From contig NGZR01000005.1 of the NCBI GenBank assembly GCA_002197995.1, forward strand, positions 496,001-560,000: a stretch of 64,000 bases of DNA, given 5' to 3'. This stretch comes from Gaeumannomyces sp. JS-464. Lineage: Eukaryota > Ascomycota > Sordariomycetes > Magnaporthales > Magnaporthaceae. Under the pieces are notes generated by a model that was not told the origin of the DNA, ran no database searches, and worked only from the letters and a program-made list of their open reading frames with translations. The position numbers and the translations under genes are program-made. Positions 30,430-41,303 of this stretch are shown here, piece after piece (positions within the stretch are counted from its first letter, which is position 1; every line of letters starts with the position of its first letter).

Positions 30430-33400
30430 GGCTTTTAAAAAAGCCGTTTCCAATATCCGGGCCTATCGAAGGCCGGGGGAGGGTCCGCTATAGGCCATTT
30501 GTTTTTTACCGCCTTAGCCAGCCTGCAAAATACAAGGTGGGAAGGGGACTTATTTCGCCCGCAACGGCACGGGTTATCGTCTTCGTGCTGGAACTTTCGG
30601 TGGTACCAGTCGAAATCCCCGTGGCCGGTACGTGCGGCTATTAGCCGTTGCATTACTTTCCGGTGCAGTTGCAACGCTTCGGGCGTGTGTTATGGTACCG
30701 GCGGAGGCTTATAGCCTTATACCGATCCGGAAAGTTGTTTTTAAACCATGCGTTCCGGGCGTCCCGGGCTGTTTTCCGGGCTAAAACCTTTACTCCGGCC
30801 ACCGTTGGTTTAAAATGTTAAGGTATTGGCAGGGCCGATCCCAACTTTGCTTCGGCGTTTACCTTTTCGTTTCCGGGGATTCCCATATGGCCCGGGACCA
30901 GCGTACGTATACCTGGTGTTTATCTATAAAGCAATAAATTTTTTTAAAAGCCTTTTATAAACTATTAAGGGCCGTGCTTAAACAGCCGTTAGCCGCCGAG
31001 GTGTTATTAAGGCACAAGTGGAAAGTGCAATTGCGGAAGCTCTAAACGGCTTTACGGAGGCCCATTCGGGCCCCTTCCGCTTCGCCGTCGAATACTTCCG
31101 CCGGATGCGCTAACCGGCCGTGCCCGGAAAGTTTACGTTAGCCGGCTTAGTATATTACCCAGCCGTATCCAATTGCCCGTCCTTTGCTTTAAACCCGTCG
31201 CTATATATTATAACGTCGGTAAGTGGGAGGGTGCGAAACCACGCTATAAATGCTTTTGCGGCTGCAAGCTTTTCTTATATAGCCACCGTAAGCCTCGTAT
31301 ATTTATAAGGGAGGTAAGCCGGGCGAGTGCAAGCCGGGAGGAATTCGGCCGTCCTTTGCAAAAAGGTCGCAAGCTTGTTAGGAAAGCCCGCCCTAAGCCT
31401 ACGGGCGTTAAAAGCCGGCCTGGCCGCTGCGGCTAAGGGGTGGTTTTCCGGAACCGTATTTATACGGGCCGCAAACGGAAGCGGGCTTGTTCCAAAAGCA
31501 CCTAAGCGCCGGGAATGCCGGATTCGTAATGTAAAGCGTTTATCGGTATAGTTTTCCAAGCTGGTACCACTACCCGGAGGGACGCTTTTAAAGCTTTGTC
31601 GACCCGTTCGATTAAATGGCTTTGGCGGATAATTTGCTGTTATGCCGGCTTGTATGGGTGTGGTTTGGTTTTGCCCTTATACCACACTTCGGCCCCGTAT
31701 AAAGCCGTAAGGATTATAACCGTTGTAACGGCTTTATGTATCGAATGTGCCGGTATCCCTTTTATCGAATTCGTAAGCTTCCGGAGGTGATTTGCAACGC
31801 TTTAAGCTTTTGCGGCTTTGTTATCGACGTGGGCTTTAAAGTTAAGCCTTTGGTCGAAAAAAACCCCTAACCACCGTAAAGCTTTTTATAGCTTTGTTAT
31901 ATGGTAAAGCTTTCCGCCGTAACCGCTAAGGTTGTGGGGTTTTTCCGCCTGGAAAAATGCATAAGCTCGCACTTCCCCGGGTCGAAAGCAACCTTATTAG
32001 CCTTACCCTAACGTAGGATTTCCGTTACAGTAACCCCTGCTTTACGGGAGCACTTTTCGGGTGCTACCCGTTACGCAAATGCCTATATCATCCGCGTATC
32101 CGTATTTAACCGCTTTTGCTTTAGGTAGGATTTCGGCCATATAAAGCATAAATAGGACCGGTAACGCCGGTAACCCTTGGGGTAACCCGCAGTCCGGGAA
32201 AAAGGGTGCCGTGGCGTTTTCCAAACGCACTTTTACCACCCTATTTCCTGCAAACGATAACACCTATCGTACTAACGTTAAATCCCAGCCTTGGTTTAAA
32301 AGCTTCGTAAAAGCCTCCGGCAAGTACAACGTCGAAAGCCCCTTATATATTATAGTAACGAGGGCGGATTTATGCTTTTGGAAAGCCCGTTCCACCTCGT
32401 GGGTTACGCATGCCGTTAAATCGATAGCGGCCTTTTTTCGGGGTAGCCCCGGCGTGTTACGGGGCTATTAGCCCGTATTGCAGCGCGAAGGAGCCATCCG
32501 CGAGGCTACCAAACGTTTTAACCCTTTTAAGCACGGGAGTAGGGCTATCGGGCGGTAGGATTTTGGTCCGTTATATCCGATTTGTTCGGTTTTTTTAGTA
32601 TAACCACCTCCGCTGTGCGAAAGGCCCGGGTGTGCCCGGCCCTAAAGCAAGCTTCGAAAAAGCCTTAACGTACTCCCCTATTGCCGGCCATGCCGCTGTA
32701 AGCAGTTTAACCGTTAGGAAATCGACGCCCGGGGCCGTATTTGCCGTACCGACGGTAAATTTCCGGCATTCCTCCAGGGGGACGTGGGGGTCCCACGGGA
32801 ATTGTGCGGTTCTTTAGGAGGCCTTTTGCAACGGGTCTTCCTGTAGGTCGTCCTCCGCTGTAAACCTACGGAGGATTTTGCGGCCTAATGCTTCCGCTTT
32901 ATCCCCCGGGGCCACTATCACCTCCCCGTCGATATTTAACGGGGGGCCGTATAGCCGGTGTAAGCTTATGCCATTTTACGGCCCGGTATAACGCTGCTGG
33001 AAAATCCACTTCCTCCAGCACGCTGGCCTAATGCTGTTTTTTAGCCGCCCGGATCGTTGCTTTTAAACCACGGGCTTCGGCCGTAAAAGGCCCCCATTTG
33101 CCATGGCTTTTGCAAGGTCCCGTTATGCGTTAGCGCACTTTTCGTTCCATAGGGTTAGCCTTTTCTTTTAGCTTTAAGCCCCCGGCCGAAAGTATTAACG
33201 CATTTTTTAGCAATTTATTAATGCCTCGGCCGCTTTATCCAAGTAATCCGCCGTGCATATTTATAAATGGCGGCAAACTGCCGGCCCCTTGCTACCGCGT
33301 TTGCGAAAAACGGTAGTTTATCGTTTGGTAGCGTAATACGCCGGCAATCCGGAACGGAGTTATTGCGGTTAGGAATTTCGATCCGTATCGAGCGGTGGTC

Positions 33401-33990
33401 CGAATCGGTTGCTAGCGAAGGGTCGATTTCCGCTGTTGCCAAAAGGGCGTTGGAAAAGGTAAAATTTAAAACGCCCCTATCGTTATGCGTAGGTTAGCTT
33501 TCGGTAAGTAGGAAAAGGTTATAGGTATTAGCCTATTGGGTATATCCTAGCCCTTATTCCTATTACTAACCGGATCCCACGCCGGGAACCCTGCGTTAAA
33601 ATCCCCGCTATAATGCATTTTGCCGTTGGGCGCTAACGTAGTAAAAGGTTTAACGAGGGTTCCGAAGTCTTAAAAGCTTATATACGTTAACAAAGGTGCA
33701 CCCGGCGACGGTAAGCCAAAGGATGTCCCGGGTGTTACCTGCCGGCCGGTCCGCTACGGGCCGAAGCCCCGGGTTTTTCCGCACGTAAGTTATTACCCTG
33801 GGTTTGGTTTATGGTCGTGCCAGCTATCCACCGGGTAAATAGCTCGTACGACGGGTGGGTGCAAAGCATAAGCTTCCCTTTCCACGCGCTAGGGGCTTGC
33901 ATTAGCACCACGTCGATATTTTGGCTCCAAAATAGTTAGTAAAGTAGCCCCCGCTCCCAGCTACGTCGAACGTTCGCTTGCGGCGGTTAA
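30430..33990 (-). pseudogene. LINE ORF2: endonuclease, reverse transcriptase, RNase H
   Basis: The end of the endonuclease reads 'DPSLATDSDHRSIRIEIP' (about 33,420-33,370; SDHR is the family's catalytic SDH). RT contains 'FPDCGLPQGLPALPVLFML' and the catalytic box 'YGYADDIGICVTG', with YADD at 32,098-32,087. The C-terminus at 30,674-30,435 reads 'VMQRLIAARTGHGDFDWYH' with 'CRCGRNKSPSHLVFC', a typical CxC..H..C tail of fungal LINEs with RNase H. The frame is interrupted many times, so it is non-functional. Confidence 0.83.
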
Positions 33991-34099
33991 AGCACGGCGT
34001 TCGGGGCGAAGCCCCGGGCGCCGGGCTTTATTGCCATGCGTTTGTTATATCCGGTTGGCTGCTGGCATACGTAAAAGCGGCGTTATGTATTAGGGGCTT

Positions 34100-35911
34100 T
34101 GGCTTTAAGGTTGTTGGCCGGCGGTACCGTCGGTTTCCTTCGGGGGTTTCCGGTTATTTCGATAGCCTTTCGGGCTCGGGGAAGTCCAGTTCCATATCCG
34201 CCAGTACTTCGTATTGGTTGTTAAAACTAACCCTAAGTCTTTTGGCAGGGTGCCTTTCCTGTCGGCCGTACGGGCCGCGCCCTCGGGGCCGGCGCATTTG
34301 CCGGGCTTTCCTCGGCAGCGTTAGCGGTGGCAGCAGCGGCAGGAACGGCGGCGGCGGCGGGGTAACGGAAGCAGCGGCGTTGCCGGTACCGGCCGCGGGA
34401 TTAGCATTAGCGGTAGCGGTTACAACGGAATTGTCCGTAGTAACCGCGGTTGCAGGAAGGGCGTTAGCGGTGGCGGCAGTGGCGGCGGCAACGGCGGCTT
34501 CCACCTTTTTTACCGCCGCGGTACGCTTATGCGCCTAATTTCCTAACCGCGCCTTTTTCCCCACGGGTTAAATGCTTTAGCACTCCGTTTACCCGTACAG
34601 GCTTTATAAAGCAGTTCGGGTGGTCGGCTGGTACGGGCCCGAGCAGTTCGCGCATTGCGGGGGGGCCGTACACGGTTGTACGTGCCGGTCGTCGTTTATT
34701 TTCCCGCACCGAAAGCACTTATCGGCCCGGGCGCAGTTACGGGCCACGTGGAAACCGTGGCAGCCAGGGTGTGCTGGGTAACCGGCGGGTGTCGTTATAT
34801 GCGGCGTAAAAAAAGTATCCCCAAAGCCTAAACCCGGCCATTGCGAATAAAGGGATATAATCCACGATATACGCTTTAATGTCGACGCCGGCCCCGGAAG
34901 GCTTAACGTTTACCGGTTTATGCCTTATTTGGGCTTCCACTTCCTCCCGAACCAGTTTATCCGATACCGGGACGCATTGTCCAAAGCCGTTGGTTAAAAA
35001 GGTAAGGCAGCCGGAAATTACGTAATTGTACCAAATTTCGGGCTTTTCGATCCTTTTAGCGTTATATAAACGGCCTAGTTCGATCGGTGCTGCAAAAGCC
35101 GGCTTTGGATATCGGCCGTTTTTGCTTTTAACACGAACCCGGTAGGGGATCGGTACGCTTCCGGGACGTCGGCCGTCGTAAACGGCAGGTTTTTGCTGTC
35201 GGCAAGGCTTTGCGAATGCTAAAGCCCGTTTGTTATTAGCCTAAGCCTGCCGTTTTTCCGGGATCCTAACGAACACCCGGAAGTCGGCTTTAAGGCTTGT
35301 TAATAGGCGGGGTGCCCGGGTAGTTTGGGGCGTACGGCCCCGAAAAGCCTGTGCGGGTGTTGGGGTTATTAGTGGCCCTCCCGGGCCACCGACGCGTAGG
35401 TGGCCGGGGGCGCGCGTTGCGGGGGCTCCGGGGCCCCGTATAAGCTTCTTTCCTTTTCGGCCGGCGTAGGTAGGCCGAAAAGGGCTTGTTTGGTAGTCGA
35501 TAAAGCAATCTTTCCAGCCGTTACTTCGGGGATTGCTTCCGCCGGAAGGGAGGCAATGCCAGCGTCGATAAATCGGGCCAGCGTGGCGCAAATTAGGGCC
35601 GTTTGTTATGTTTGCGGCTATAGCTCGCAATAATTTCCTCCGCGGCCGCCGCGGCCGACCCGACAGGTGGGCGCGTACGCCGGCGTTGGGGAGGGGGGAG
35701 GGGCACTGTGCCGGTGCTGCCGTCGTGGGAACCTTCCTGGCCCTGATCGGGCCCTGTTGGGTGTTGCTAATTCCGCAACGGGGACGGCGTAGTCGGGTGC
35801 GCTAACGCGCGGGGGGCCCGGGTGGCAGCGACGCGTTCCTCCGGGCCGTTGGGCCGACGAGGAGGGCGCGCGCCACCCTATTGGCCGAAGGGGGGCTGTT
35901 GGCAACGGCAT
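34100..35911 (-). pseudogene. LINE ORF1 (gag-like, zinc-knuckle protein)
   Basis: The likely ATG at 35,911 gives MPLPTAPLRPIGWRAP. In the second half, paired zinc knuckles appear at about 34,740-34,610 ('CFRCGK', then H and C, followed by 'CANCSGP'). The tail at 34,504-34,154 is Ala/Pro-rich, with 'KRLRVSFNNQYEVLADMELD' near its end. Several frame changes and stops make it non-functional. It precedes ORF2 on the same strand, as in Tad elements. Confidence 0.72.
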
Positions 35912-36063
35912 GTTGCCGTCGCCAGCGCCGTTGGCGGGCGTGGTTATTGGTGTTGGGTCGCTAATTGGCGGGTGTTAAGGATTTGTATGCAATTTGGCAG
36001 TGTGCACTAACAGCGCAATGCCAAAATTTGGTGAATTCGAGGAAGGTGTGTTGTCGGTAGGGG

Positions 36064-36374
36064 TTAACGAGCAATATCGTTTGGGTAATCGATTTAGGAG
36101 TTTAATCGCCTGCTTTAGGAAGGTGCTTAAAAGGATTACGTAACGCCCTTTTCACAGTTGTTTAAATTTTACAAACAAAGGTCCAGTCGCCTGCTTTAGG
36201 AAGGTGCCTTTGTTATTCGATTAACTCGTGTGTAACGCGCTACCGAGCAGTGGAATACAATTCCTTTGCTCCTAAGCTCTTCCGTTTAACCCAATCGCTT
36301 TAAAAAAAGGTATCGAACGGTTTAAACCCTTTACCTTACTTATTTATGTTACCTTTTCAAGCAACACTAATTAG
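36064..36374 (-). other. Copia 5' leader (right-hand internal edge)
   Basis: The 311 bp between the right LTR and the LINE insertion are untranslated leader of the Copia element on the minus strand. It holds two 21-bp direct repeats (36,106-36,126 and 36,187-36,207; core CTGCTTTAGGAAGG) and a 16-bp perfect palindrome, AACACTAATTAGTGTT (36,363-36,378), straddling the LTR boundary where a primer-binding site is expected. Confidence 0.6.
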
Positions 36375-36610
36375 TGTTGGTAAAAGTGGTACTCTTATAG
36401 GCACGGAGATCTCCTAAAAGGAAAGAACAAAGATCTATAGATCTGGAACTGGTGTTTTTAGTAATGCATATCTGTGTAGGAATCTAGTTACAGGAAGGGG
36501 ATTCGCAAGATCCCTTTTGTAGGCTCGTGGGAGCGCACGGCCCGTGGGCCTGCGGCTCCACGAGGCGTGGGCCCTTTCTGGATGCACGCGCTAGATCACG
36601 TGGATCAACA
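36375..36610 (-). repeat. Copia LTR (right copy; 5' LTR of the minus-strand element)
   Basis: 236 bp, TGTTGG to CAACA, followed directly by the target duplication GAAGC at 36,611-36,615. Confidence 0.92.
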
Positions 36611-36615
36611 GAAGC

Positions 36616-37365
36616 TTAATTTTCTCCTCTGCGCTTTGCATTGCTGCCACGTACGTCATTTAGCTCGGAAAGCATCCCGAAACAATCTGCTGGATCGTGA
36701 CCAGGCGGACCATGGCGGCCAGATGTCCGGGCATCCATGGAAGCATCCGACCACGTCGAGGATACGCGGGGGAAAAGATACCGTACATCACACCATAGGC
36801 TTTCCACGCCCAGTCGACGCAAGGAAGCTACATCTTGGCCGCCTTTGATCGTTCTGCTCTGCGGTTCGTGCCGCGATTGACGAGGTGCCGGTCTCCAGAC
36901 CTGGACTCGGCGTGGCCGATCGACGTCCACGGTCCATTGCCGGAAGCGCGGGTATTATCGCGGACTCGCGCCGGTGCTGTGCCGAGTCTATTTTTGGAAT
37001 TAAGAAGGCGCTGGTATTGGCAAGGCGGCCAATGAGGTGCCCCCCAAAAAATGTGCGTAGGTCGACGTGCTTTGTATATAAGAACGCGCCTCGCCCAATG
37101 GCCACCGGGATAAAACGGCTGCCTGTGCGAGCAAGGAGCAGGGTACATCCAACACAGATGCCAGCGAACGATTGATTCCTTCCTTTCCCATTCTGGACAG
37201 CTCAGGTAAGAGGCAAGGTATAGTCAATGGAAGGATGACATGATAAGTGGGTGGGAGGCGCTTCCTCCTTGGGTTCGAAATTTGCTTCACGGGCAACGCC
37301 ACGGCTTGAACATCAAGCCAGACACCAAAATATACCAAATTATCCGTCCTACCCATAATCTCAGC
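36616..37365. other. Unique flank right of the nested transposon block
   Basis: 750 bp of normal-composition DNA with open frames on both strands but no recognisable family. It is the continuation of the DNA interrupted at 15,493. Confidence 0.5.
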
Positions 37366-39127
37366 ATGGGGCCGTATTTCTCGAGCTTCCCGACGCCTCC
37401 GCGCAGATTCGGCTGCTAGAGGTGCATCCTGGAGCAGGAGACTCTCCGGTAGAGTACACCTACAACATCACCAGTCTTGACGATGTAGACGTCAAGTATG
37501 AGACAGTTTCGTACGTTTGGGGAGATGTCAAGGGACCAGCAGCCGAGCCAGCAACTATCTTTATCGACGGTTCGCCCGTTCAGCTGGGCGAAAGCGCCCA
37601 TAAAGTCCTACGGCGGCTTCGAAAGCCAGACCAAAACCGCACCATCTGGAACGACGCTCTGCATCAACCAATCCGATGACGTGGAGAAGACCGAACAGGT
37701 GAAGCTGATGGGTCGGATATACAAATCCTGCACCCAATGCGCTATTTTCTAGGGAGGCGAAGACGGCGCTGATAGGTTGGGTGCCGATATGGCGTTCGAA
37801 ATTATCTCCTGGATGGCTCGCGACGGTCCGCGCCCGTCGTGGCTGGAGGACGGTGCTCTCCGTTCCAAAGCCGCTGCAGCCTTCAAGTTAGCCATGATTG
37901 CGCCGTGGTGGAACCGAATCTGGACGGTTCAGGAAGCTCTGCTTCCACCTGCCTTAACGGTGTATTAGTGTGACTTGTCCCTGTCCTTCTCCTCGCTCCA
38001 CGAAGCCTCTGAGGTGTTCTTCGAGTATTGCAGCGACGAAGCATCCAGCGAAGGTGATTCGAGTGACGGCAGCCCCGGGTACTTTACGGCGGACGACGGA
38101 CTCGTCGAATTTTCTCGCAACGGGGCGTTCGAGGACCTGACTCGCAGAATGCGCGGCCTATCCATCTCCCGCTGGGAAGATCCGCTCTCGCTTCTTTGGC
38201 GCTGGCGCTTCCGGCGGTCGACGGACCCGCGCGACAAAGTGTACGCGCTCCTCGGGTTCCGGGACGACGTTGCGCTCCCCAGCGCAAACGCGAGCGCTTG
38301 CGACTACACGGTCGACGTCTCCACCTTGTCCGCCAGCGTCACCGCCGACCTGATACGCTACGAGCAAAACCTGCGCTCGCTCATCGGCCGGCGCGGCACG
38401 CCCCACAACATCGCCGGGCTCCCGTCGTGGGCCATCGACTGGACGATGAGGGCGGCGGGCTGGGATCGCTCCGAGTTCTACAACCACAACGACGTCTGGA
38501 ACTCGGAACCGCTCGCCAGCGCCTCGGCCGACCGCGGATGCGCAACAGCGCCGTAGGTCTGGAGACCATCGACGAGCCTGTGCCGAACCGCCCCGGCCTG
38601 ACCAGGCCCCGCGCCCTTCTCCTGAGCGGCATCTACGTCGACATGGTCGCGGTGGTGGGGCCGAAGGAGCCCAAGATCGATCACGTCGGCGACGAGATCG
38701 ACTGGATAATGTCCGAGAGCCCAAGGTGGCGCGGCCTCGTGCGGAAATCCGAAACAAAAGACCCGGGAAAACTTCGCCCGCACTGGATGCGTGCTCTCGT
38801 CGGCGTCGTCACGGGGAAGGCCTTCCCAAGGCTTCAGAATCTCGGGGGCGAAGATTGCAATCCATATGGAGTACCGCCGCTTGGGAAGACGCTAACGATG
38901 GGGCAATGGCATTCGGAGATGCTGGGCTCGCAATCTCTCTTTATAACCGAGGGCGGCCTCTTCGGGCTGGGCCCCTGCAATGCTACTCCGGGGCAAGAGG
39001 TGTGGATTGTCGGCGGAACAGCGCTTCCGCTCCTCCTCCAAAAGAGAGAGGCGCGGGAAAACATGATGGCGAAAGGGAGAGCCTGGACTACACCTTGGCG
39101 GGCGATGTCATTGTATACGGGTTATGA
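37366..39127 (+). pseudogene. HET-domain (heterokaryon incompatibility) gene, decayed
   Basis: HET-domain landmarks appear in order: 'YETVSYVWGD' near 37,497; 'IWNDALHQ' at about 37,650, breaking frame exactly where 'CINQSDD' follows; 'KLMGRIYKSCTQCAIF'; and 'PWWNRIWTVQEALL' near 37,905. The middle reads 'RWRFRRSTDPRDKVYALLGF', and the C-terminus has 'GGLFGLGPCNATPGQEVWIVGG' in part and 'YTLAGDVIVYGL' ending at 39,127. Defects are a two-base loss near 37,660, TAG at 37,750-37,752 and 37,966-37,968 (the second where Trp is expected), and two later frame changes. HET proteins trigger cell death on non-self fusion; this copy cannot make a full product. The start codon is unclear. Confidence 0.82.
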
Positions 39128-39192
39128 GTGGAGAGGCTGTCAAGGGCACAGAGGGAGAACAAGTCACGTTCCGGCTCTACTGACATTTATTA

Positions 39193-39219
39193 AGTCAGGT
39201 TACCCCCTGTCGGCCACCC
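39193..39219 (+). repeat. Left terminal inverted repeat of the pogo element
   Basis: 27 bp matching 41,275-41,301 in inverse orientation. Directly inside it, after a C run, CCCTGTCGGCCACCC is repeated once more as a direct copy (about 39,226-39,241). Confidence 0.9.
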
Positions 39220-39343
39220 CCCCCCCCCCTGTCGGCCACCCTGTCAGCCCCACGGCCTCGATCGTCGCGCGTACTTCAATTCTACGGCATTCCATCAATT
39301 TTAATCCGTTTCCTTCCTTTTTGCTGCATTCGAACGCTGGGAT

Positions 39344-41216
39344 GCCCGAGAAACAGTATACAGAACAAGAAGTCGAACAGGCCGTCGCCGCCGTGCAGGC
39401 GAAAGTACCAATCGCGACGGCTGCCCGAGCCTATGGAATACCGAGGACCACCTTACGGCGCCGCCTTTCAAGGGCCCTACCTATCGGCAGTCCCAAGAGC
39501 CTTTTCAGCGGTTAGGGCCGGCCCAGGAAAAGGCTTGCAGATTGGATACGCATACAGGCCTCCCTAGGCCTCCCTTTAACGCATGCAAAAGTCCGGTTTT
39601 TTGCCGGGAGATCCTACGCCGGGAGGGCACCCAACCGGCCCTCGGAAGCGCTGGATTAACCGCTTTTTAAAGAGATATCCGGAGATCCGGGTCGGAAGGG
39701 CCGGCGCATAAAGTCGGCCCGTCTCAAAGGGCTACAACTGAAGTAATAAAGCGGTGGTGGCAGCGCCTGGAGGTCCCGGAAGTGCCGGGATCAAGCCGGA
39801 AAATACGTACAACGCGGACGAGGGCGCCTACAGGAGGAAAAACAAGCAACGGGCTTGTTTTAGGCCTCGCGGAAGCCCCGGCTTTTGCAAAAAAAAGAGC
39901 CTGGATTTCGCACTTGGACCTCGTTTATTTTCACACGGGGACGATCCCGGGATGGAAATCGGCCGGTTAAGCACCAGGAATTGGCGCCTAAGCCAAAGTA
40001 AAGCGACCAGTTAGGCCAAAGGCAAGGCGGCGCCGTAAAAGCACGGACTCCCGCACGAACCAAAGGCCCTTTATTTATTCCCTCCTCTCCTCGATTCCCC
40101 TTAGCAGATTTTGGCTTTTAAGCATCTTTTAAGGCCTTGAAAGATTATTAGCTTTTATAAAGTAATACAATTTCTTCCAAGCCGATATTGTCCTCTTATT
40201 ACATTTATCGAGTGCATTTCGGCCATTGGGGTTTCGCTCCTCCCTTTATTATTTTAAAGGAAAATACGTACAAGAGCAGTGGTTTCCGGAAAATTTAGTC
40301 CAATTTAGAGATTGGGAATTCACTGCAACGGATAGCGGGTGGACTACGGATCGCACGGCCGTCGAATGGCTCCAAAAGGTTTTTCTCCCTCGCACCTAAC
40401 CCTTTACCCCTAAAACGCCGGCTTTTGATATTAGATGGCCACGAATCCCATATAACCAAAGAGTTTATGTCTTTTTGCCTGCAAAAACAACGTTTTTTTT
40501 GCTTTATTTACCCCTCATTCCTCGCACGTTTTACAGCTTTGGACCTATCCGTTTTCAGCCCTTTCAAACAGGCCTACGCAAAATAACGGCTCCCAGCTTT
40601 ATTACCTGCTTAACTGTGGTCGGAAAACGTCTATTTTTTGCAAAGCTATGCCTTTGCAAGATCACAACCCTTTACCCTTTATATAATCAAGTCGGGTGGC
40701 GGCATCGGGCCTTTGGCCCCGGAGTATCCGAAAACCCCATTGAGCCGACTTTTACTCGAAAACTCCAACCAAGACAGCCAACGAGCCGGAATTTAACAAT
40801 TTGCGAGGATAACAGGGCCAAACAGCGTTCAAACGCCCTTGTCCTGCTATCCCAAGTGCCTTGGGAAACTCCCAAGCAAACCAGAGAGTTGGCCTCCCAA
40901 ATTAGCACCTCTAAGGCCCCGGATTCCGGCAAGCCCCACGGCCCGACTTTTCCTCCGGAAAGTCCAAAAAAGCTATGAAATGTGTGATTTCGAATTGGCT
41001 ACGGCATGTCAAAAAATTAGGCGGTTGGAGGCCGAATTGGAGGCACAGCGGCCTCGCAAAAAAAGGCGGGTGGCACCGGATCCCAACGAGACCTTCGTGA
41101 ATATCCGGCGCGTTGTAGAGGCAAGGGGGCAAGTTGAGGAGGCAAATGATACAGCGTCTGAAAGAGCGGAAGATTCTGATCAGGAATCAGTATACTCTTC
41201 TATCGAGGTTAGTTAA
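39344..41216 (+). pseudogene. Pogo/Fot1 transposase, frameshifted
   Basis: ATG at 39,344 begins MPEKQYTEQEVEQAVAAVQA, an HTH of the psq/CENP-B type ('AYGIPRTTLRRRL'). The DDE part shows 'NTYNADEGAYRRK' (first Asp), 'QWFPENLVQFRDWEFTA', 'GWTTDRTAVEWLQKVFLP' and 'LLILDGHESHITKEFM' with the second Asp at 40,434-40,436. The C-terminal tail is 'KIRRLEAELEAQRPRKKRRV'. A stop follows '..LFSG' near 39,513, and the frame changes several times. No active transposase can be made from this copy. Confidence 0.83.
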
Positions 41217-41274
41217 ATTGAGGTAGAAAACTGCGGTTGAATGCACTAGGTTTGGTTGGGATCCGATTCATTTT

Positions 41275-41301
41275 GGGTGGCCGACAGGGGGTAACCTGAC
41301 T
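41275..41301 (-). repeat. Right terminal inverted repeat of the pogo element
   Basis: 27 bp, exact inverse of 39,193-39,219, followed by the TA duplication. Confidence 0.9.
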
Positions 41302-41303
41302 TA

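Larger units (their letters stand above)
29926..36048 (-). mobile_element. Tad-like non-LTR retrotransposon (LINE) nested in the Copia leader
   Basis: A 6.1-kb minus-strand element with ORF1 (zinc knuckles) and ORF2 (endonuclease, reverse transcriptase, RNase H), the layout of the fungal Tad/I group. It is bracketed by 15-bp duplications TGTTATCGGTAGGGG (29,911-29,925) and TGTTGTCGGTAGGGG (36,049-36,063), which differ only by one A/G transition. Its 3' end on the minus strand is a polypyrimidine stretch (plus-strand AG-rich 29,928-29,955) in place of a poly(A) tail. It retains higher G+C and longer open stretches than the Copia and Gypsy parts, consistent with a younger insertion or less RIP. 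It is inactive because both ORFs are broken. Confidence 0.85.
15494..36610 (-). mobile_element. Ty1/Copia retrotransposon carrying two nested insertions
   Basis: The ends are two 236-bp direct repeats (15,494-15,729 and 36,375-36,610), each TGTTG..AACA, flanked by perfect copies of GAAGC at 15,489-15,493 and 36,611-36,615. On the minus strand the internal order is leader, gag, integrase, reverse transcriptase, RNase H. That order (integrase before RT) defines Copia. A LINE (29,926-36,048) sits between leader and gag and a Gypsy element (17,941-25,365) splits RT/RNase H. Subtracting both with their duplications leaves about 7.5 kb. Coding parts are full of TAA/TAG where CAA/CAG is expected, TpA is abundant, and CpG survives: the signature of RIP. 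The element is inactive. No convincing primer-binding site was identified beside the right-hand LTR. Confidence 0.9.
39193..41301 (+). mobile_element. Pogo/Fot1-type DNA transposon
   Basis: A 2,109-bp element with 27-bp perfect inverted ends beginning AGTCAGGTTACCCCCTGTCG at 39,193 and mirrored to 41,301. The target duplication is TA (39,191-39,192 and 41,302-41,303), as expected of the Tc1/mariner-pogo group. Length and the HTH-plus-DDE transposase inside fit Fot1-like fungal elements. It lies 65 bp downstream of the HET remnant. It is much less RIP-altered than the 15-36 kb block, but its transposase is broken. Confidence 0.9.

Noticed and set aside
15494..36610. Whole block as one giant 21-kb retrotransposon or Starship-like cargo element
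   Set aside because: Nested target duplications account for its length; no tyrosine-recombinase captain gene or host cargo genes are seen.
37266..37280. B-box-like GGGTTCGAAAT suggesting a tRNA
   Set aside because: No acceptor, D or anticodon stems can be drawn around it.
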